Shown here piece after piece: positions 1-8,430 of a DNA stretch of 64,000 nt (position 1 is the first letter of the stretch; the number at the start of each line of letters is the position of its first letter). The DNA lies in NCBI RefSeq assembly GCF_000308875.1, contig NZ_BAGL01000128.1:293515-357514 (forward strand), given 5' to 3'. This DNA comes from Nocardia transvalensis NBRC 15921. GTDB lineage: Bacteria; Actinomycetota; Actinomycetes; Mycobacteriales; Mycobacteriaceae. A program made the translations under genes and the position numbers. The notes below the pieces were generated by a model. The model had not been told where the DNA came from, searched no databases, and saw only the letters and a list, made by a program, of their open reading frames with translations.

Positions 1-1046
1 CGCGGGCCGCGCAGCACCTTACCCGCGAGGCCCTTGGTGAACGGGTCGAGTTTCCACGGCCGGAACGAGCCGGGGTGGGTCGCGGTGAACGCCGCGGACA
101 TGACCACCGCGAACAACGCCCAATAGGTCTTGAAGTCCTCGACGAACCCCGGATCGACCCGCAGCCGGGTCTCGGTGACCTCGTGCCCGGCGGCCGCGAA
201 CACGCGCGCGGCGGAATCGAGGACCGCGTCGGTCTCCGGGTGGACGCCGCGGCCGAGGATGTCGTGGCGGATGAGCCCGATGCGCAGCGGCCGCCCGGTG
301 GGTCCCTCGAGCAGGCCGACCGGCGGAAGGTCCCGGTTGGGCCGGAACCGTTCGGCGGCGGCCAGATAGTGGGCGGTGTCGCGCACCGTGCGGGTCAGGA
401 CCCCTTCGGCGACCAGATGCACCGGCAGCGCCCGCACGCCCGGCTGGTCCAGCAGCCGGCACCGGGTCGGTTTCAGCCCGACCAGTCCATTGACCGCGGC
501 CGGGATGCGGATCGAGCCGCCGCCGTCGTTGGCGTGCGCGATCGGCACGGCCCCGGACGCGACGAGCACGGCCGAACCGCCCGAGGACGCCCCGGCGGAA
601 TGCCCGGTGTTCCACGGGTTGCGGGTCGGCGGCCGGTCGGCGTACTCGGTGCTGGCGGTGAGCCCGAATTCGGGCAGGGTCGACTTGCCCAGCGCCACGA
701 ATCCCGCGCTGAGGAACTGCGCGGCCGGATCGCCGTCGCGGCGCGCCGGGCGCGGGACGAACGCCGCCGAGCCGTGACAGGTGGGCAGGCCCGCGACATC
801 GGTGTTGTCCTTGACGAACGCGGGCACCCCCGCGAACGGCCCGTCGCCGGGCGCGGCGGCGCGGGCGCGGTCGAAGCATTCGGCCTGCACGGCGTTGAGC
901 CGGGGATTCACGCGGTTCACCCGGTCGATCGCCGCCGCGATCACCTCGCGGCGGTCCAGGCGTCCCGCGCGGAGTTCGGCGGCCAGGCTCACCGCGTCGT
1001 GGTCGCCCAGGGCGTCGTCGGTGAACGCGTGCACGGTATCGGTCAT
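1..1046 (-). CDS. Amidase-signature family hydrolase, 3' end cut by window edge
   Basis: This enzyme family hydrolyses carboxamide bonds in the cytoplasm with a Ser-cisSer-Lys centre. 348 residues are visible from the ATG, and the frame is still open at base 1, so roughly the last quarter of a usual 450-500 residue amidase is missing. Lys79 sits in AFVKDNTDVAG. The glycine/serine loop SAGASSGGSAV lies at about residues 150-160, followed by GGGSIRIPAAVNGLVGLKP at about 175. The ATG is preceded by an AAAGGG ribosome site at slightly long spacing. The substrate cannot be read from the sequence. Transcription runs away from the ANTAR/CheR cluster, so it is not part of that unit. GatA is unlikely because no GatC or GatB is near. 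Confidence 0.9.
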   Translation of the reverse strand, partial: MTDTVHAFTDDALGDHDAVSLAAELRAGRLDRREVIAAAIDRVNRVNPRLNAVQAECFDRARAAAPGDGPFAGVPAFVKDNTDVAGLPTCHGSAAFVPRPARRDGDPAAQFLSAGFVALGKSTLPEFGLTASTEYADRPPTRNPWNTGHSAGASSGGSAVLVASGAVPIAHANDGGGSIRIPAAVNGLVGLKPTRCRLLDQPGVRALPVHLVAEGVLTRTVRDTAHYLAAAERFRPNRDLPPVGLLEGPTGRPLRIGLIRHDILGRGVHPETDAVLDSAARVFAAAGHEVTETRLRVDPGFVEDFKTYWALFAVVMSAAFTATHPGSFRPWKLDPFTKGLAGKVLRGP

Positions 1047-1192
1047 GTCGGCAATGCCCTTTCTCCGGATCCACACCAGGGTAGAAAGTCCTCCGCGCGG
1101 TAATCTTTGTGCCCTGTGTGCCCACGTCGGCGATGTCGTTGGCTGTGGGAGGAAGAGGCGGAATCGGTTGCCCGAACGGGAAGTGTGGCGCC

Positions 1193-1525
1193 ATGAGGCA
1201 TGAGGACGAACGACAATCGGCGACTCCGCCGCCGGGGGTTCCGGCCGCGCCGCGCGAGGGCCCCGCGAAGGCGTCGGATGCCGTAGCCCGGCCGCCCGCG
1301 CTGCGCTCCATCGCCCCGGCCGACCGCGCCCGGGTCGCCGAGACGGCACGCCGGGCCGCGGCCGCTCGCGCCAACGCCGAATCCGCGCTGGCCAGGGCGC
1401 AGGCCGCCCGCGAATTCGCGGAGGCCGCCTACGACCGGATCAATGCCTGCCGTGAGGCCGTCGAGCGGGCCCGCACCGCACGGGGCGACGGCGACCACGT
1501 CGGTCTCACGCCGGCCACGCCCTGA
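1193..1525 (+). CDS. Small Ala/Arg/Glu-rich hypothetical protein
   Basis: I do not recognise this 110-residue protein. Its first half is Pro/Ala-rich and disordered. Its second half (about residues 45-100) is a charged helix rich in Ala, Arg and Glu with coiled-coil character and no membrane segment or signal peptide. The ATG at the start follows GGGAAG at workable spacing; an ATG further upstream in frame has no ribosome site. It is convergent with the GAF-ANTAR gene, with a 12-bp gap. It may be a real small gene, but in DNA this GC-rich a spurious open frame is possible. Confidence 0.45.
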   Translation: MRHEDERQSATPPPGVPAAPREGPAKASDAVARPPALRSIAPADRARVAETARRAAAARANAESALARAQAAREFAEAAYDRINACREAVERARTARGDGDHVGLTPATP

Positions 1526-1537
1526 CACCGAGCGCGG

Positions 1538-2293
1538 TCAGCCGGACCGCCCGGCGGACCTCCGGGCGATGTTCGGTTCGTCGAAATGCGAAGCGCCCGG
1601 AGGTGTTCCGCCGATCGAGGCGACCAGTTCGGCGGCGATCGCGGCGAGTTTGACGTTGCGCCGGTTCGACGCGGTGCGCAGCAGGCCGAAGGCCGCGTCG
1701 CGGTCGCAGCGCCGCTGCCCCATCAGAATGCCGACGGCCTGATCGATCACCGACCGCGAGTCCAGCGCCGCGCGCAACTGCTCGGTCACGGCGGTGCGGC
1801 GGGTGGCGTCCATCGCGACCTGCAGCAGCACGCTCAGGTGCGCCGCGATCACGGCGGCGGCCGTACGGGTCGGCTCGTCGAGGGGGCCGGGCCGGTGGCT
1901 GTAGACGCTCAGCGTGCCGATCGTCTCCTCGCCCGCCCGCAGCGGCCACACCTCGTGCGCGGCGACCCCGTGCGCGCGCATGCGCCGCGCGTGGTCCGGC
2001 CAGCGCGGGTCGTTCCCGGCGTCGGGTATCGAGATCGCCTGTCCCGCTTCGGCCGCGGCCCGGTACGGTCCGGGCCGGGCGTGGTGTGGCTCGTCGGCGG
2101 CGATCAGTGCGTGAGCGGCCGCCGAACCGCCGGCCGCGGCCGGGGGTCCGGTGAGTGTCACGCCGACCAGCGGCCGGCCCGGCAGCATTCCCGAGACGAT
2201 GCCGGCGATGTCGCGGGGACTGTCGAGGATGGCGCGGTCGGCCAGTAGCAGGGCGGTGAGCTGGGTGATTCCCGTGGTGAGATCATCGGTCAT
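1538..2293 (-). CDS. GAF-ANTAR domain protein (putative RNA-binding antiterminator)
   Basis: A 251-residue cytoplasmic regulator. A GAF-type sensory domain covers about residues 30-165 (WPLRAGEETIGTLSVYS is typical GAF core). An ANTAR domain follows at about 170-230, with the helix SVIDQAVGILMGQRRCDRDAA that marks the family. ANTAR proteins bind paired RNA hairpins and prevent transcription termination (family knowledge). The ATG has a strong GGAGGTG ribosome site. It lies 25 bp after the second GAF-ANTAR gene on the same strand, so it is probably the last gene of a unit with the CheB and CheR-PAS genes upstream. The signal and the RNA targets are unknown. Confidence 0.88.
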   Translation of the reverse strand: MTDDLTTGITQLTALLLADRAILDSPRDIAGIVSGMLPGRPLVGVTLTGPPAAAGGSAAAHALIAADEPHHARPGPYRAAAEAGQAISIPDAGNDPRWPDHARRMRAHGVAAHEVWPLRAGEETIGTLSVYSHRPGPLDEPTRTAAAVIAAHLSVLLQVAMDATRRTAVTEQLRAALDSRSVIDQAVGILMGQRRCDRDAAFGLLRTASNRRNVKLAAIAAELVASIGGTPPGASHFDEPNIARRSAGRSG

Positions 2294-2318
2294 CCGTCAC
2301 CTCCGCGGAGCGTGTCCG

Positions 2319-3212
2319 TCAGCACAGCCGGTATCCCTCCTCGACGATGAGGCGGGCCAGTTCGCGCAGGGAGATGCCCTCCGCGAACGCCCGCGCGCGC
2401 ATGAGGACCAGAGCCGTGTCGACCGGTTGGCCCGCGTGGACGGCCACCATACCGACGGCCTGATTGACGGTGGTGAGGTAGTCGGCGTCGTCGAACAGCG
2501 CACCGGTCGGCGGCGCTCCGTCGGCGGCGGCGGGCTGCTGCGTCAGCAGTACGTCGTTGACCAGGGCGTCGGCGATGCGGTTGGCGGTGCCGACGGTGCC
2601 CTGGGGCAGCAGCGGATGGTCGGAGAACCCGCACAGTGCGCCCATCCGCCCGGCGCCGACGGTGAGCGGCACCGCTACCAGCGACCGGATGCCGAGATCC
2701 AGTGCGGCCCTGCCGTATTGGGGCCAGCGGGCCGCCAGTTCGGTGGCGTCCGCGCAGACGGCGTCCAGGCCGTTGACGACGTCGCGCGCCGGGCCCTGCC
2801 CGATCGTGGCCTCGATGTCGTGGGCGGCCCGGGACCGGGTGTCGGAGGAGGAGGTGAGCAACTCCTGCTGCCGGTCGTCGAACAGTGTCAGCGCGGCGCC
2901 GGCCAGGCCCAGATTCTCGGCCACCGCGGCCATGAACACCGGCCGGACCATGTCGGTCCCGCTGGTACGCCACAGCTGCAACCGCAGGGCGTGCAGTTCG
3001 TAGAGGCGGGCGCAGGCGAGATGACGCTCCGCGATGCGCCGGTGCAGGATCGCCATGCGTTCACGGAACGGCTGCATCGACTCCGGGGGTGCGCCGACCT
3101 GACGCTCGTAGGCGGCGGCCGTGGCCGCGGCACGTTCGGCACGCCCCAGCTCGAGACGATACCGGCGCCACTGTGCTCGCACGTCGTCGTAGGCGCTCGC
3201 GGAGGACGACAC
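2319..3212 (-). CDS. GAF-ANTAR domain protein with helical N-terminus
   Basis: A 297-residue paralogue of the neighbouring GAF-ANTAR protein. Residues 1-90 are helical and charged, a GAF domain spans about 95-235 (RSLVAVPLTVGAGRMGALCGF), and ANTAR is at about 240-297 (VNQAVGMVAVHAGQPVDTALV). The GTG start lies 6 nt after a TAGTCT -10-like hexamer, which suggests a leaderless transcript of its own in addition to readthrough from the CheR-PAS gene 50 bp upstream. Two ANTAR proteins in tandem beside a CheB/CheR pair point to one sensory pathway that ends at the RNA level; that link is inference from adjacency. Confidence 0.87.
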   Translation of the reverse strand: MSSSASAYDDVRAQWRRYRLELGRAERAAATAAAYERQVGAPPESMQPFRERMAILHRRIAERHLACARLYELHALRLQLWRTSGTDMVRPVFMAAVAENLGLAGAALTLFDDRQQELLTSSSDTRSRAAHDIEATIGQGPARDVVNGLDAVCADATELAARWPQYGRAALDLGIRSLVAVPLTVGAGRMGALCGFSDHPLLPQGTVGTANRIADALVNDVLLTQQPAAADGAPPTGALFDDADYLTTVNQAVGMVAVHAGQPVDTALVLMRARAFAEGISLRELARLIVEEGYRLC

Positions 3213-3218
3213 GGGATA

Positions 3219-3224
3219 AGACTA
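3219..3224 (-). promoter_or_regulatory. -10 element (TAGTCT) for leaderless GAF-ANTAR transcript
   Basis: TAGTCT fits the actinobacterial TANNNT -10 pattern and ends 6 nt before the GTG start. That puts the transcription start at the start codon. A TTGTCG hexamer lies about 20 nt further upstream as a weak -35. Confidence 0.45.
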
Positions 3225-3262
3225 GCGCTTCACCGTACGGAATGCGACAACTGTGCGAATCG

Positions 3263-5167
3263 TTAATTGCGTTGCGCCGCAGAAGGTACCGATCCTTCTT
3301 CCATCAACAGGACCACGCCGTCGCGGATACCGTCCATCGGCGTACACGTCACCGCGCACACGATCGAGCGACCGATTCGGTTGACGGCCGGGATGTCCAC
3401 CGGTCCGCTGCGGCGCCGCGACTTCAGGCACTGCTGAATGTTCTCGTTCAGCGATTCGGTCGGCAGGCCGAAATCCAGTGCGGCGAAGTACTGCTGGTGC
3501 ACCTCGTCGGAGCGCAGCCCCCACAGTTCCTCGGCGCCGCGGTTCCAGCTGCGCACCCGCAGATCGCCGTCGAGGACCACCACCCCGGCCGCGACGCTGG
3601 ACAGTATGCCCTCGAGAAATCCGCGGGCCTCGTCCAATTCGCCGCTGCGGATGCGCAGCTCCTCGTTCATGGTCTCGAGTTCCTCGTTGCCCGATTGCAG
3701 CTCTTCGTTGGTGGTTTCGAGTTCCTCGTTGGTGGATTGCAGTTCCTCGTTGGTGGTTTCGAGTTCCTCGATGCTGGACTGCAGTTCCTCGTTGGTGGTT
3801 TCGAGTTCCTCGTTGGTGGACTGCAGTTCCTCGTAGGCGGTCTCCAGTTCCTCGCGCTTGACCTTCACCTCGAGCGACAGGCGGGTGGAGACGGTGGTGT
3901 CGACGAAATTGATCACGACACCCACATGCGGCCCCTCGCCACTCCACAGCGGCTGCACGTGCACGTCGAAGAACTGGGTCTCGTCCGGGCCGAGGCGGCG
4001 CTCCACGGAATTGACGCGGATGACGCGGTGCTCGGCGACGGCCTGTTCGATCAGCGACCGCAACTCGATCGGCCGGTAGGAGATCTCGAGTTCGCTGAGC
4101 GGGCGGCCGATGTCGTGGGGGGAGAGCCCGAACTGGCCGCGCATCTGGCCGTTGAGGACGGTCACCTTGCCCTCGATATCGACCCCGAGCATCGCGACGG
4201 GCGTGGTCTCCAGCGCGAGTTCGCCCAGCACCCGCCGTTTCACGAAGCCCTGCACCTCCTGCCCGAGACCGATATCCAGCCGGGGCGGGACGGGCGTGTG
4301 CATCGTCCCGGCCTCGCCCGCGCGGCGGCGGAAGATGCGCTGCCGCATATTGGCGACCTCGAACCGTTCCCCGTCCGACAGCAGCATTTCCGCTTTGCCG
4401 AGGAACAGGAATCCGCTGTCGCCGAGCGCGAAATGAAAGCGGTCGAGTATCTGCGACTGGGCCTCCACATTGAAATACATCAGGGTGTTGCGGCAGATCA
4501 GCAGATCCAGGCGCGAGATCGGGGCGTCACGGGTGATGTCGTGGCGGCCGAAGATGACCCGGCGCCGCAGATCGGTGCGGAAGACGAATTTGTCGCCGTT
4601 GGGCTCGAAATAGCGGTCGCGCAGGTCGGCCGTCAACGGTTCGAGGGCCTTGGCGCTGTACATGCCGGAGCGGGCGTCGCGCAGCGCCTCCTCGTCCACG
4701 TCGGTGCCGTAGATCTTGACGCGTTTGACCGCCTCGTCGATGCCCAGCACCTCGGCGAACGCGATCGCCAGCGAATACGCCTCCTCGCCGCTCGAGCAGC
4801 CGGCGCTCCAGATCCGGATCTCGCGGTTGGGGTCGATGGTGGTGAGCAGTTCCGGCAGGATCTCCCGCTGCAGGTACTGCCAGGCGTCGATATCGCGGAA
4901 GAAGCTGGTGACGTTGATGAGGATGGTGTTGAACAGCGACCGGAACTCGTCGGCGTTGGTCTCGAGGTAGTCGCGATAGTCCGCGTAGTCGGCGATCCGC
5001 ACCTCGTGCATGCGTTTCTGGATGCGCCGCGCCAGCGAGGAGCGCTTGTAGCCGGTGAAATCGAAACCGCGCGAATCGCGGATGAAGATCAGCAGCTCCT
5101 CCAGCGCGCTGTCGGCCGCGGTGGCGGGATCGGCTTCGGAGGTGAGGTCATCGGTCTCGTCGGTCAC
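3263..5167 (-). CDS. CheR-type methyltransferase fused to PAS domains and a heptad-repeat coil
   Basis: A 634-residue cytoplasmic protein. A CheR methyltransferase domain covers about residues 20-275, with SAM-site motif IWSAGCSSGEEAYSLAIA and the CheR signature YFNVEAQSQILDRF. A PAS-like domain (about 310-430) follows, then a coiled coil of near-identical heptads (NEELETTNEELQS), then a second PAS domain (about 515-620). The C-terminus stops after the PAS, with no histidine-kinase domain, although proteins of this family often carry one. The GTG start overlaps the CheB stop by 4 nt (GTGA), so the two are translationally coupled. No chemoreceptor, CheA or flagellar gene is nearby, so the job is probably modification signalling rather than chemotaxis. 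Confidence 0.9.
   Translation of the reverse strand: MTDETDDLTSEADPATAADSALEELLIFIRDSRGFDFTGYKRSSLARRIQKRMHEVRIADYADYRDYLETNADEFRSLFNTILINVTSFFRDIDAWQYLQREILPELLTTIDPNREIRIWSAGCSSGEEAYSLAIAFAEVLGIDEAVKRVKIYGTDVDEEALRDARSGMYSAKALEPLTADLRDRYFEPNGDKFVFRTDLRRRVIFGRHDITRDAPISRLDLLICRNTLMYFNVEAQSQILDRFHFALGDSGFLFLGKAEMLLSDGERFEVANMRQRIFRRRAGEAGTMHTPVPPRLDIGLGQEVQGFVKRRVLGELALETTPVAMLGVDIEGKVTVLNGQMRGQFGLSPHDIGRPLSELEISYRPIELRSLIEQAVAEHRVIRVNSVERRLGPDETQFFDVHVQPLWSGEGPHVGVVINFVDTTVSTRLSLEVKVKREELETAYEELQSTNEELETTNEELQSSIEELETTNEELQSTNEELETTNEELQSGNEELETMNEELRIRSGELDEARGFLEGILSSVAAGVVVLDGDLRVRSWNRGAEELWGLRSDEVHQQYFAALDFGLPTESLNENIQQCLKSRRRSGPVDIPAVNRIGRSIVCAVTCTPMDGIRDGVVLLMEEGSVPSAAQRN
3655..3853 (-). 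repeat. In-frame 21-nt heptad repeats inside the CheR-PAS gene
   Basis: About nine tandem 21-nt units encode heptads of the form EELQSTN / EELETTN. The DNA units are almost identical (tcctcgttggtgg recurs), more alike than protein selection on a coil would require. The encoded segment should be a straight parallel coiled coil joining the two PAS domains. Confidence 0.85.
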
Positions 5168-5778
5168 GCCGTCCTCCGCTCCACCAGGCCGGACAGGACG
5201 CCGGCGACTTCACCCAGGGGCAGCACGAAGTCGACCGCGCCCGTGCGGATGGCCGCCTCGGGCATCCCCGTGAACTCGGCCTCCTCCGGGTCCTGCACGA
5301 TCACGGTCCCGCCGCGGGACTTGACGGCGCTCACTCCCATGGCGCCGTCGCTGCCGGACCCGGTGAGCACGCACGCGATCGCGCGCGGCCCGTACGCGCC
5401 GGCGACGGATTCGAACAGCAGGTCGGCGGACGGCCGGACGAAGTGCACGAGCTCACTACTCGACAATGCGAGCACTCCTTGCTTACCTACCAGCAGATGG
5501 TAGTTCGGGGGCGCGATGTAGACGACGCCGGGTTCGATCCGATCGTCGGCGGCCGCGAGGCGCACGGGGAGCCGGGTGCGCCGGGCGAGCACGTCGGCGA
5601 TGACCGTCTCGTGCCGCGGATCGAGATGCTGGACCACGAGAACGGGCACGGGGAAGGCCTCGGACAGTCCGCCCAGCACTCGGCTCAGCGCCGTGACCCC
5701 GCCCGCGGACGAGGCGATCGCGACGACACGGAAATCCCCGGCCGCGGCGGGGTCCGGGCCGCCGGGGTCGCCGGTCAT
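5164..5778 (-). CDS. CheB-type protein-glutamate methylesterase, catalytic domain only
   Basis: A 204-residue CheB catalytic domain without the usual receiver domain. The family removes methyl esters from, and deamidates, glutamyl or glutaminyl residues of receptor-like proteins. The triad is present: Ser24 in ASSAGG, His in VVQHLDPRHE (about 50) and Asp in LTGSGSDGAMG (about 145). Many relatives exist as one polypeptide fused to CheR-PAS; here the domains are split into two overlapping genes, this one first. The missing receiver suggests that activity is set by complex formation with the CheR-PAS partner instead of by phosphorylation (inference). Confidence 0.9.
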   Translation of the reverse strand: MTGDPGGPDPAAAGDFRVVAIASSAGGVTALSRVLGGLSEAFPVPVLVVQHLDPRHETVIADVLARRTRLPVRLAAADDRIEPGVVYIAPPNYHLLVGKQGVLALSSSELVHFVRPSADLLFESVAGAYGPRAIACVLTGSGSDGAMGVSAVKSRGGTVIVQDPEEAEFTGMPEAAIRTGAVDFVLPLGEVAGVLSGLVERRTA

Positions 5779-6238
5779 GTCCGCGGCACGCCGGGGTGGA
5801 CGGCGCGATGATGGAGGGGCAGAGACCTGAGCACGCGCTCAGCCTATCGCGGTCGCGCGCGTCGGACGGGTCAGGTGTCGGATGCGGCGCGGCGTCGTGG
5901 CGTCCGGCTGCGCGCGCGGCGATCCGCAGGGCGAGAACGGGTCTCGACATCCGTGGGTATCGCGCGCCGCATCAACGGGTATTGCCCGCCGCGGCGGCCG
6001 GTGACGGTACCGCCCCGGGCCGCGCCGGCGCCGATCGTGGCCCCGAAATCCGCTGCGTACCAGGATATCCGGTGTCCGCACCCGGACGCGGGCCCCTCCG
6101 GAGCACGCGGAGGCGGCCGTGCGGGGCGGCGCCGGGGACCCTCGCGCGGCGTAGAATCGGGCATCGAACGTGTTCCTACCGTTCTCCGAGTCCAGAAGCG
6201 CGGCGTCGGACCGTCGCTCTCGTGCTCGGGAGAACCTC
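5779..6238. other. Intergenic region between divergent cheB-like and DHp-like genes
   Basis: About 460 bp without a gene I can support. Open frames here are arginine-rich and continue into shadows of neighbours. A TAGAAT hexamer at 6152-6157 could be a -10 for the plus-strand gene, without a convincing -35. I see no repeat or RNA structure that stands out. Confidence 0.4.
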
Positions 6239-6571
6239 ATGGACGATGCCGTGCTTCCGTCCCCGGACGGCCCCGACGGGCGGGCGACCGCGCCCGCGTT
6301 CGAGGAGACGTTCGACGCCGACCACTTCGCCGACGCCGGCGACCGGCTGGTGCGCCATCTGTTCGACGTGGGGCTGCGGCTGCACACGGTGCGCGACGCG
6401 CTGGACCGGCCGCTGGGTGAGACGGACGGCGCGTCCGCCGCTGTCGGCGCGGTGCTCGACGACCTCGACGTCGTCATCCGCGACGCCGGGCTGGTCATGC
6501 TGGCGCTCAACGGCAACCGGCTCGCGGCGACGACCGCCGACCCCGGCGACCGCCGCACCCGCCACCACTGA
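6239..6571 (+). CDS. Small orphan protein resembling a histidine-kinase dimerisation helix pair
   Basis: A 110-residue protein. After an acidic N-terminus, residues about 30-95 read DRLVRHLFDVGLRLHTVRDAL, then DDLDVVIRDAGLVMLALN. This matches the two helices of HisKA_3-type kinases of the DevS/NarX group, where the usual form is HDRVIQRLFAVGLxLQ followed by DELDxxIRDIRxxIFAL. The phospho-accepting His position appears to be Gly here, and no ATPase domain follows. It could bind a DevS-like kinase as a decoy or form mixed dimers, or it may be a remnant of a lost kinase. I chose the ATG with the closest GGGAG; earlier in-frame starts give an arginine-rich leader. Confidence 0.6.
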   Translation: MDDAVLPSPDGPDGRATAPAFEETFDADHFADAGDRLVRHLFDVGLRLHTVRDALDRPLGETDGASAAVGAVLDDLDVVIRDAGLVMLALNGNRLAATTADPGDRRTRHH

Positions 6572-6694
6572 CCGGCGCGGGCTCGCACAGCGAGTCTTCG
6601 CCGACGCGTGATTCGTTGTGCGGCAATAACACTCGCCGATGGTGGATGATCACAGCCGGCGGGTGCGGAGGCTTGTGTGGTAACCGAGTATTCC

Positions 6695-6718
6695 GCGCGC
6701 GCTGTGCGCAGCGCGCGC
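6695..6718. terminator. GC-rich hairpin downstream of the DHp-like gene
   Basis: A perfect 9-bp inverted repeat of alternating GC with a 6-nt loop lies about 125 bp after the stop codon. There is no T-tract, so it is a terminator candidate only by position and stability. Confidence 0.3.
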
Positions 6719-6850
6719 CCGCGGACCTACCATCGTGGCGATCACGGAACGAAAACGCTTCCGCCACAAACTTCTTCGACCTCGCGCAGATTCCGGCCAC
6801 GCCACGGCGGCGGCATTTCGCGTGGCCCCCCGAATATCGGAAGGGATGCC

Positions 6851-8419
6851 ATGCCGGAGACCGCGACAACCGTCCGGACCGAGGTCCGCGAGCGATTGTC
6901 ACCCCGAGAAGACCTCGCACCGTTCGCCTGGCGGCCGGTCGGCGCCGTCGCGGCCATCGCGGCGGTGCTGTTCACCGCCCGCCTCGGCCGCTACGCCGTC
7001 GGCGGCGACGAACTGTACTTCATCGCGGCGGGCCGTCATCCGGCGCCGGGATACGCCGACCAGGGGCCGGTCGTGCCGCTGTGGGCGGCCGCCGCCGATC
7101 TGCTCGCACCCGGATCGACGCTGCTGCTGCGGGGCCCGGTCGTCGCGCTGACGATCGTGGCGATCCTGCTCAGCGCGGCGCTGGCCCGCGAATTCGGCGG
7201 CGGCCCATGGGCGCAGACGCTGGCCGCGGCGGCCTATGCGAGCGCGCCGATGGCGGTGATGCAGTCGGCGATGCTGAGCACGTTCGCGGTCGACGTCACC
7301 CTCACCGCGGTGGTGTCGTGGCTGCTGATCCGCTGGGTGCGCGAGCGCCGCGACGTGCTGCTCCTGGCGGCGGGCGCGGTGGCGGCCCTGGACTTCCAGG
7401 TGAAATGGCTGATCCCGCTGGTGTGGGCGGGGCTGGTGGCGGGGGTGGTCGTGTTCGGCCCGCGCGCGATGCTGCGGCGCCCGGCGTGGTGGGCGGGTTC
7501 GGCGCTGTTCGCGGCCTCGGCGCTGCCGATGCTGTGGTGGCAGCACCGCCACGGCTGGCCGCAGCTGGCGATGGGCGCGGTGGTCCGCGACGAGCAGCTC
7601 GCCACCAGCGGACTGCCGGGCATGCCGTGGCAGATCGTGCAGGTGACCGGGCCGCTGGGGCTGCTGCTGGTGGCCGGCATGTGGGCGGGTCTGCGCTGGG
7701 AACGGTTGCGGCCCTACCGTTTCGTGATCCCGATGATCGCGATCGGGCTGATCGGGGTGGTGGCGGGCGGGCTGCGGCCGTATTTCGTGGCCGGCGCTTT
7801 CCCCGGGCTGTTCGCCGCGGGCGCGGTGTACCTGGAGAGCCGCGAACCGGGCCGCGGGCTGCGCGCGGCGGTGCTCGCGCTGATCGCGGCCGCCACCGCG
7901 ATCGCCGTCGCGGTGGTCGTGCTGCTGCCGCTGCCGGCGTCCCGGCTGCACGACACCACCGACGAGTACTCGCAGCTGGACCGGCGCAGCAAGCTGTTCG
8001 GGCCCAGTGGATGGGATCACCTGATAGCGGCGGTCGAGGACGCCTACCGGCAGGTGCCGGCGGCGCAGCGGGCCGACCTCGCGATCGTCACGGAGAACTA
8101 CTGGCAGGCCGCGGCGATCGACCGGTTCGGATCCGCCGCGCTGCCCGGCGCCTACAGCCCCAACCGCGGCTACGGATTCTTCGGCGCGCCCCCGGATACG
8201 GCGACGACGGTGCTGTACGTGGGGGTCGGCGGCCCGCGCGAGGCGCTGCGCACCGATTTCGCGGAGGCGACAGTGGTGGCGCGGGTGGACGAGCGGCTGG
8301 GCTTCCCGGGCGTCGACCGTGGCGTCGGCGTGTGGCGGTGCCGTTTCCCGAGCCGGCCGTGGTCGGTGGTGTGGCCGCAGGCCCGGGCGCTGCCGCTGGT
8401 CGACGGGACGGCCCGCTGA
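6851..8419 (+). CDS. Polytopic glycosyltransferase of the ArnT/PMT (GT39/GT-C) type
   Basis: A 522-residue membrane protein. A short cytoplasmic N-terminus leads into about ten hydrophobic helices. The first extracytoplasmic loop carries the acidic motif GGDELYFIAAGRHPAPGYAD, where GT-C transferases of this group have their catalytic Asp/Glu. The C-terminal 150 residues form a soluble extracytoplasmic domain (ENYWQAAAIDRFG). Such enzymes transfer a sugar from a polyprenyl-phosphate carrier to lipid, glycan or protein outside the membrane. The ATG follows GAAGGG. It stands alone, convergent with the mycolyltransferase-like gene 11 bp downstream. The acceptor is unknown; cell-envelope glycan is the likeliest role (inference). 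Confidence 0.85.
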   Translation: MPETATTVRTEVRERLSPREDLAPFAWRPVGAVAAIAAVLFTARLGRYAVGGDELYFIAAGRHPAPGYADQGPVVPLWAAAADLLAPGSTLLLRGPVVALTIVAILLSAALAREFGGGPWAQTLAAAAYASAPMAVMQSAMLSTFAVDVTLTAVVSWLLIRWVRERRDVLLLAAGAVAALDFQVKWLIPLVWAGLVAGVVVFGPRAMLRRPAWWAGSALFAASALPMLWWQHRHGWPQLAMGAVVRDEQLATSGLPGMPWQIVQVTGPLGLLLVAGMWAGLRWERLRPYRFVIPMIAIGLIGVVAGGLRPYFVAGAFPGLFAAGAVYLESREPGRGLRAAVLALIAAATAIAVAVVVLLPLPASRLHDTTDEYSQLDRRSKLFGPSGWDHLIAAVEDAYRQVPAAQRADLAIVTENYWQAAAIDRFGSAALPGAYSPNRGYGFFGAPPDTATTVLYVGVGGPREALRTDFAEATVVARVDERLGFPGVDRGVGVWRCRFPSRPWSVVWPQARALPLVDGTAR

Positions 8420-8430
8420 CCCTCAGCCCC

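Noticed and set aside
3089..5503. 804-codon open frame antisense to the CheR-PAS and CheB genes
   Set aside because: It is the mirror of a real gene; its product is a repetitive FLVGG-rich string that reflects the heptad repeats, without family motifs or ribosome site.
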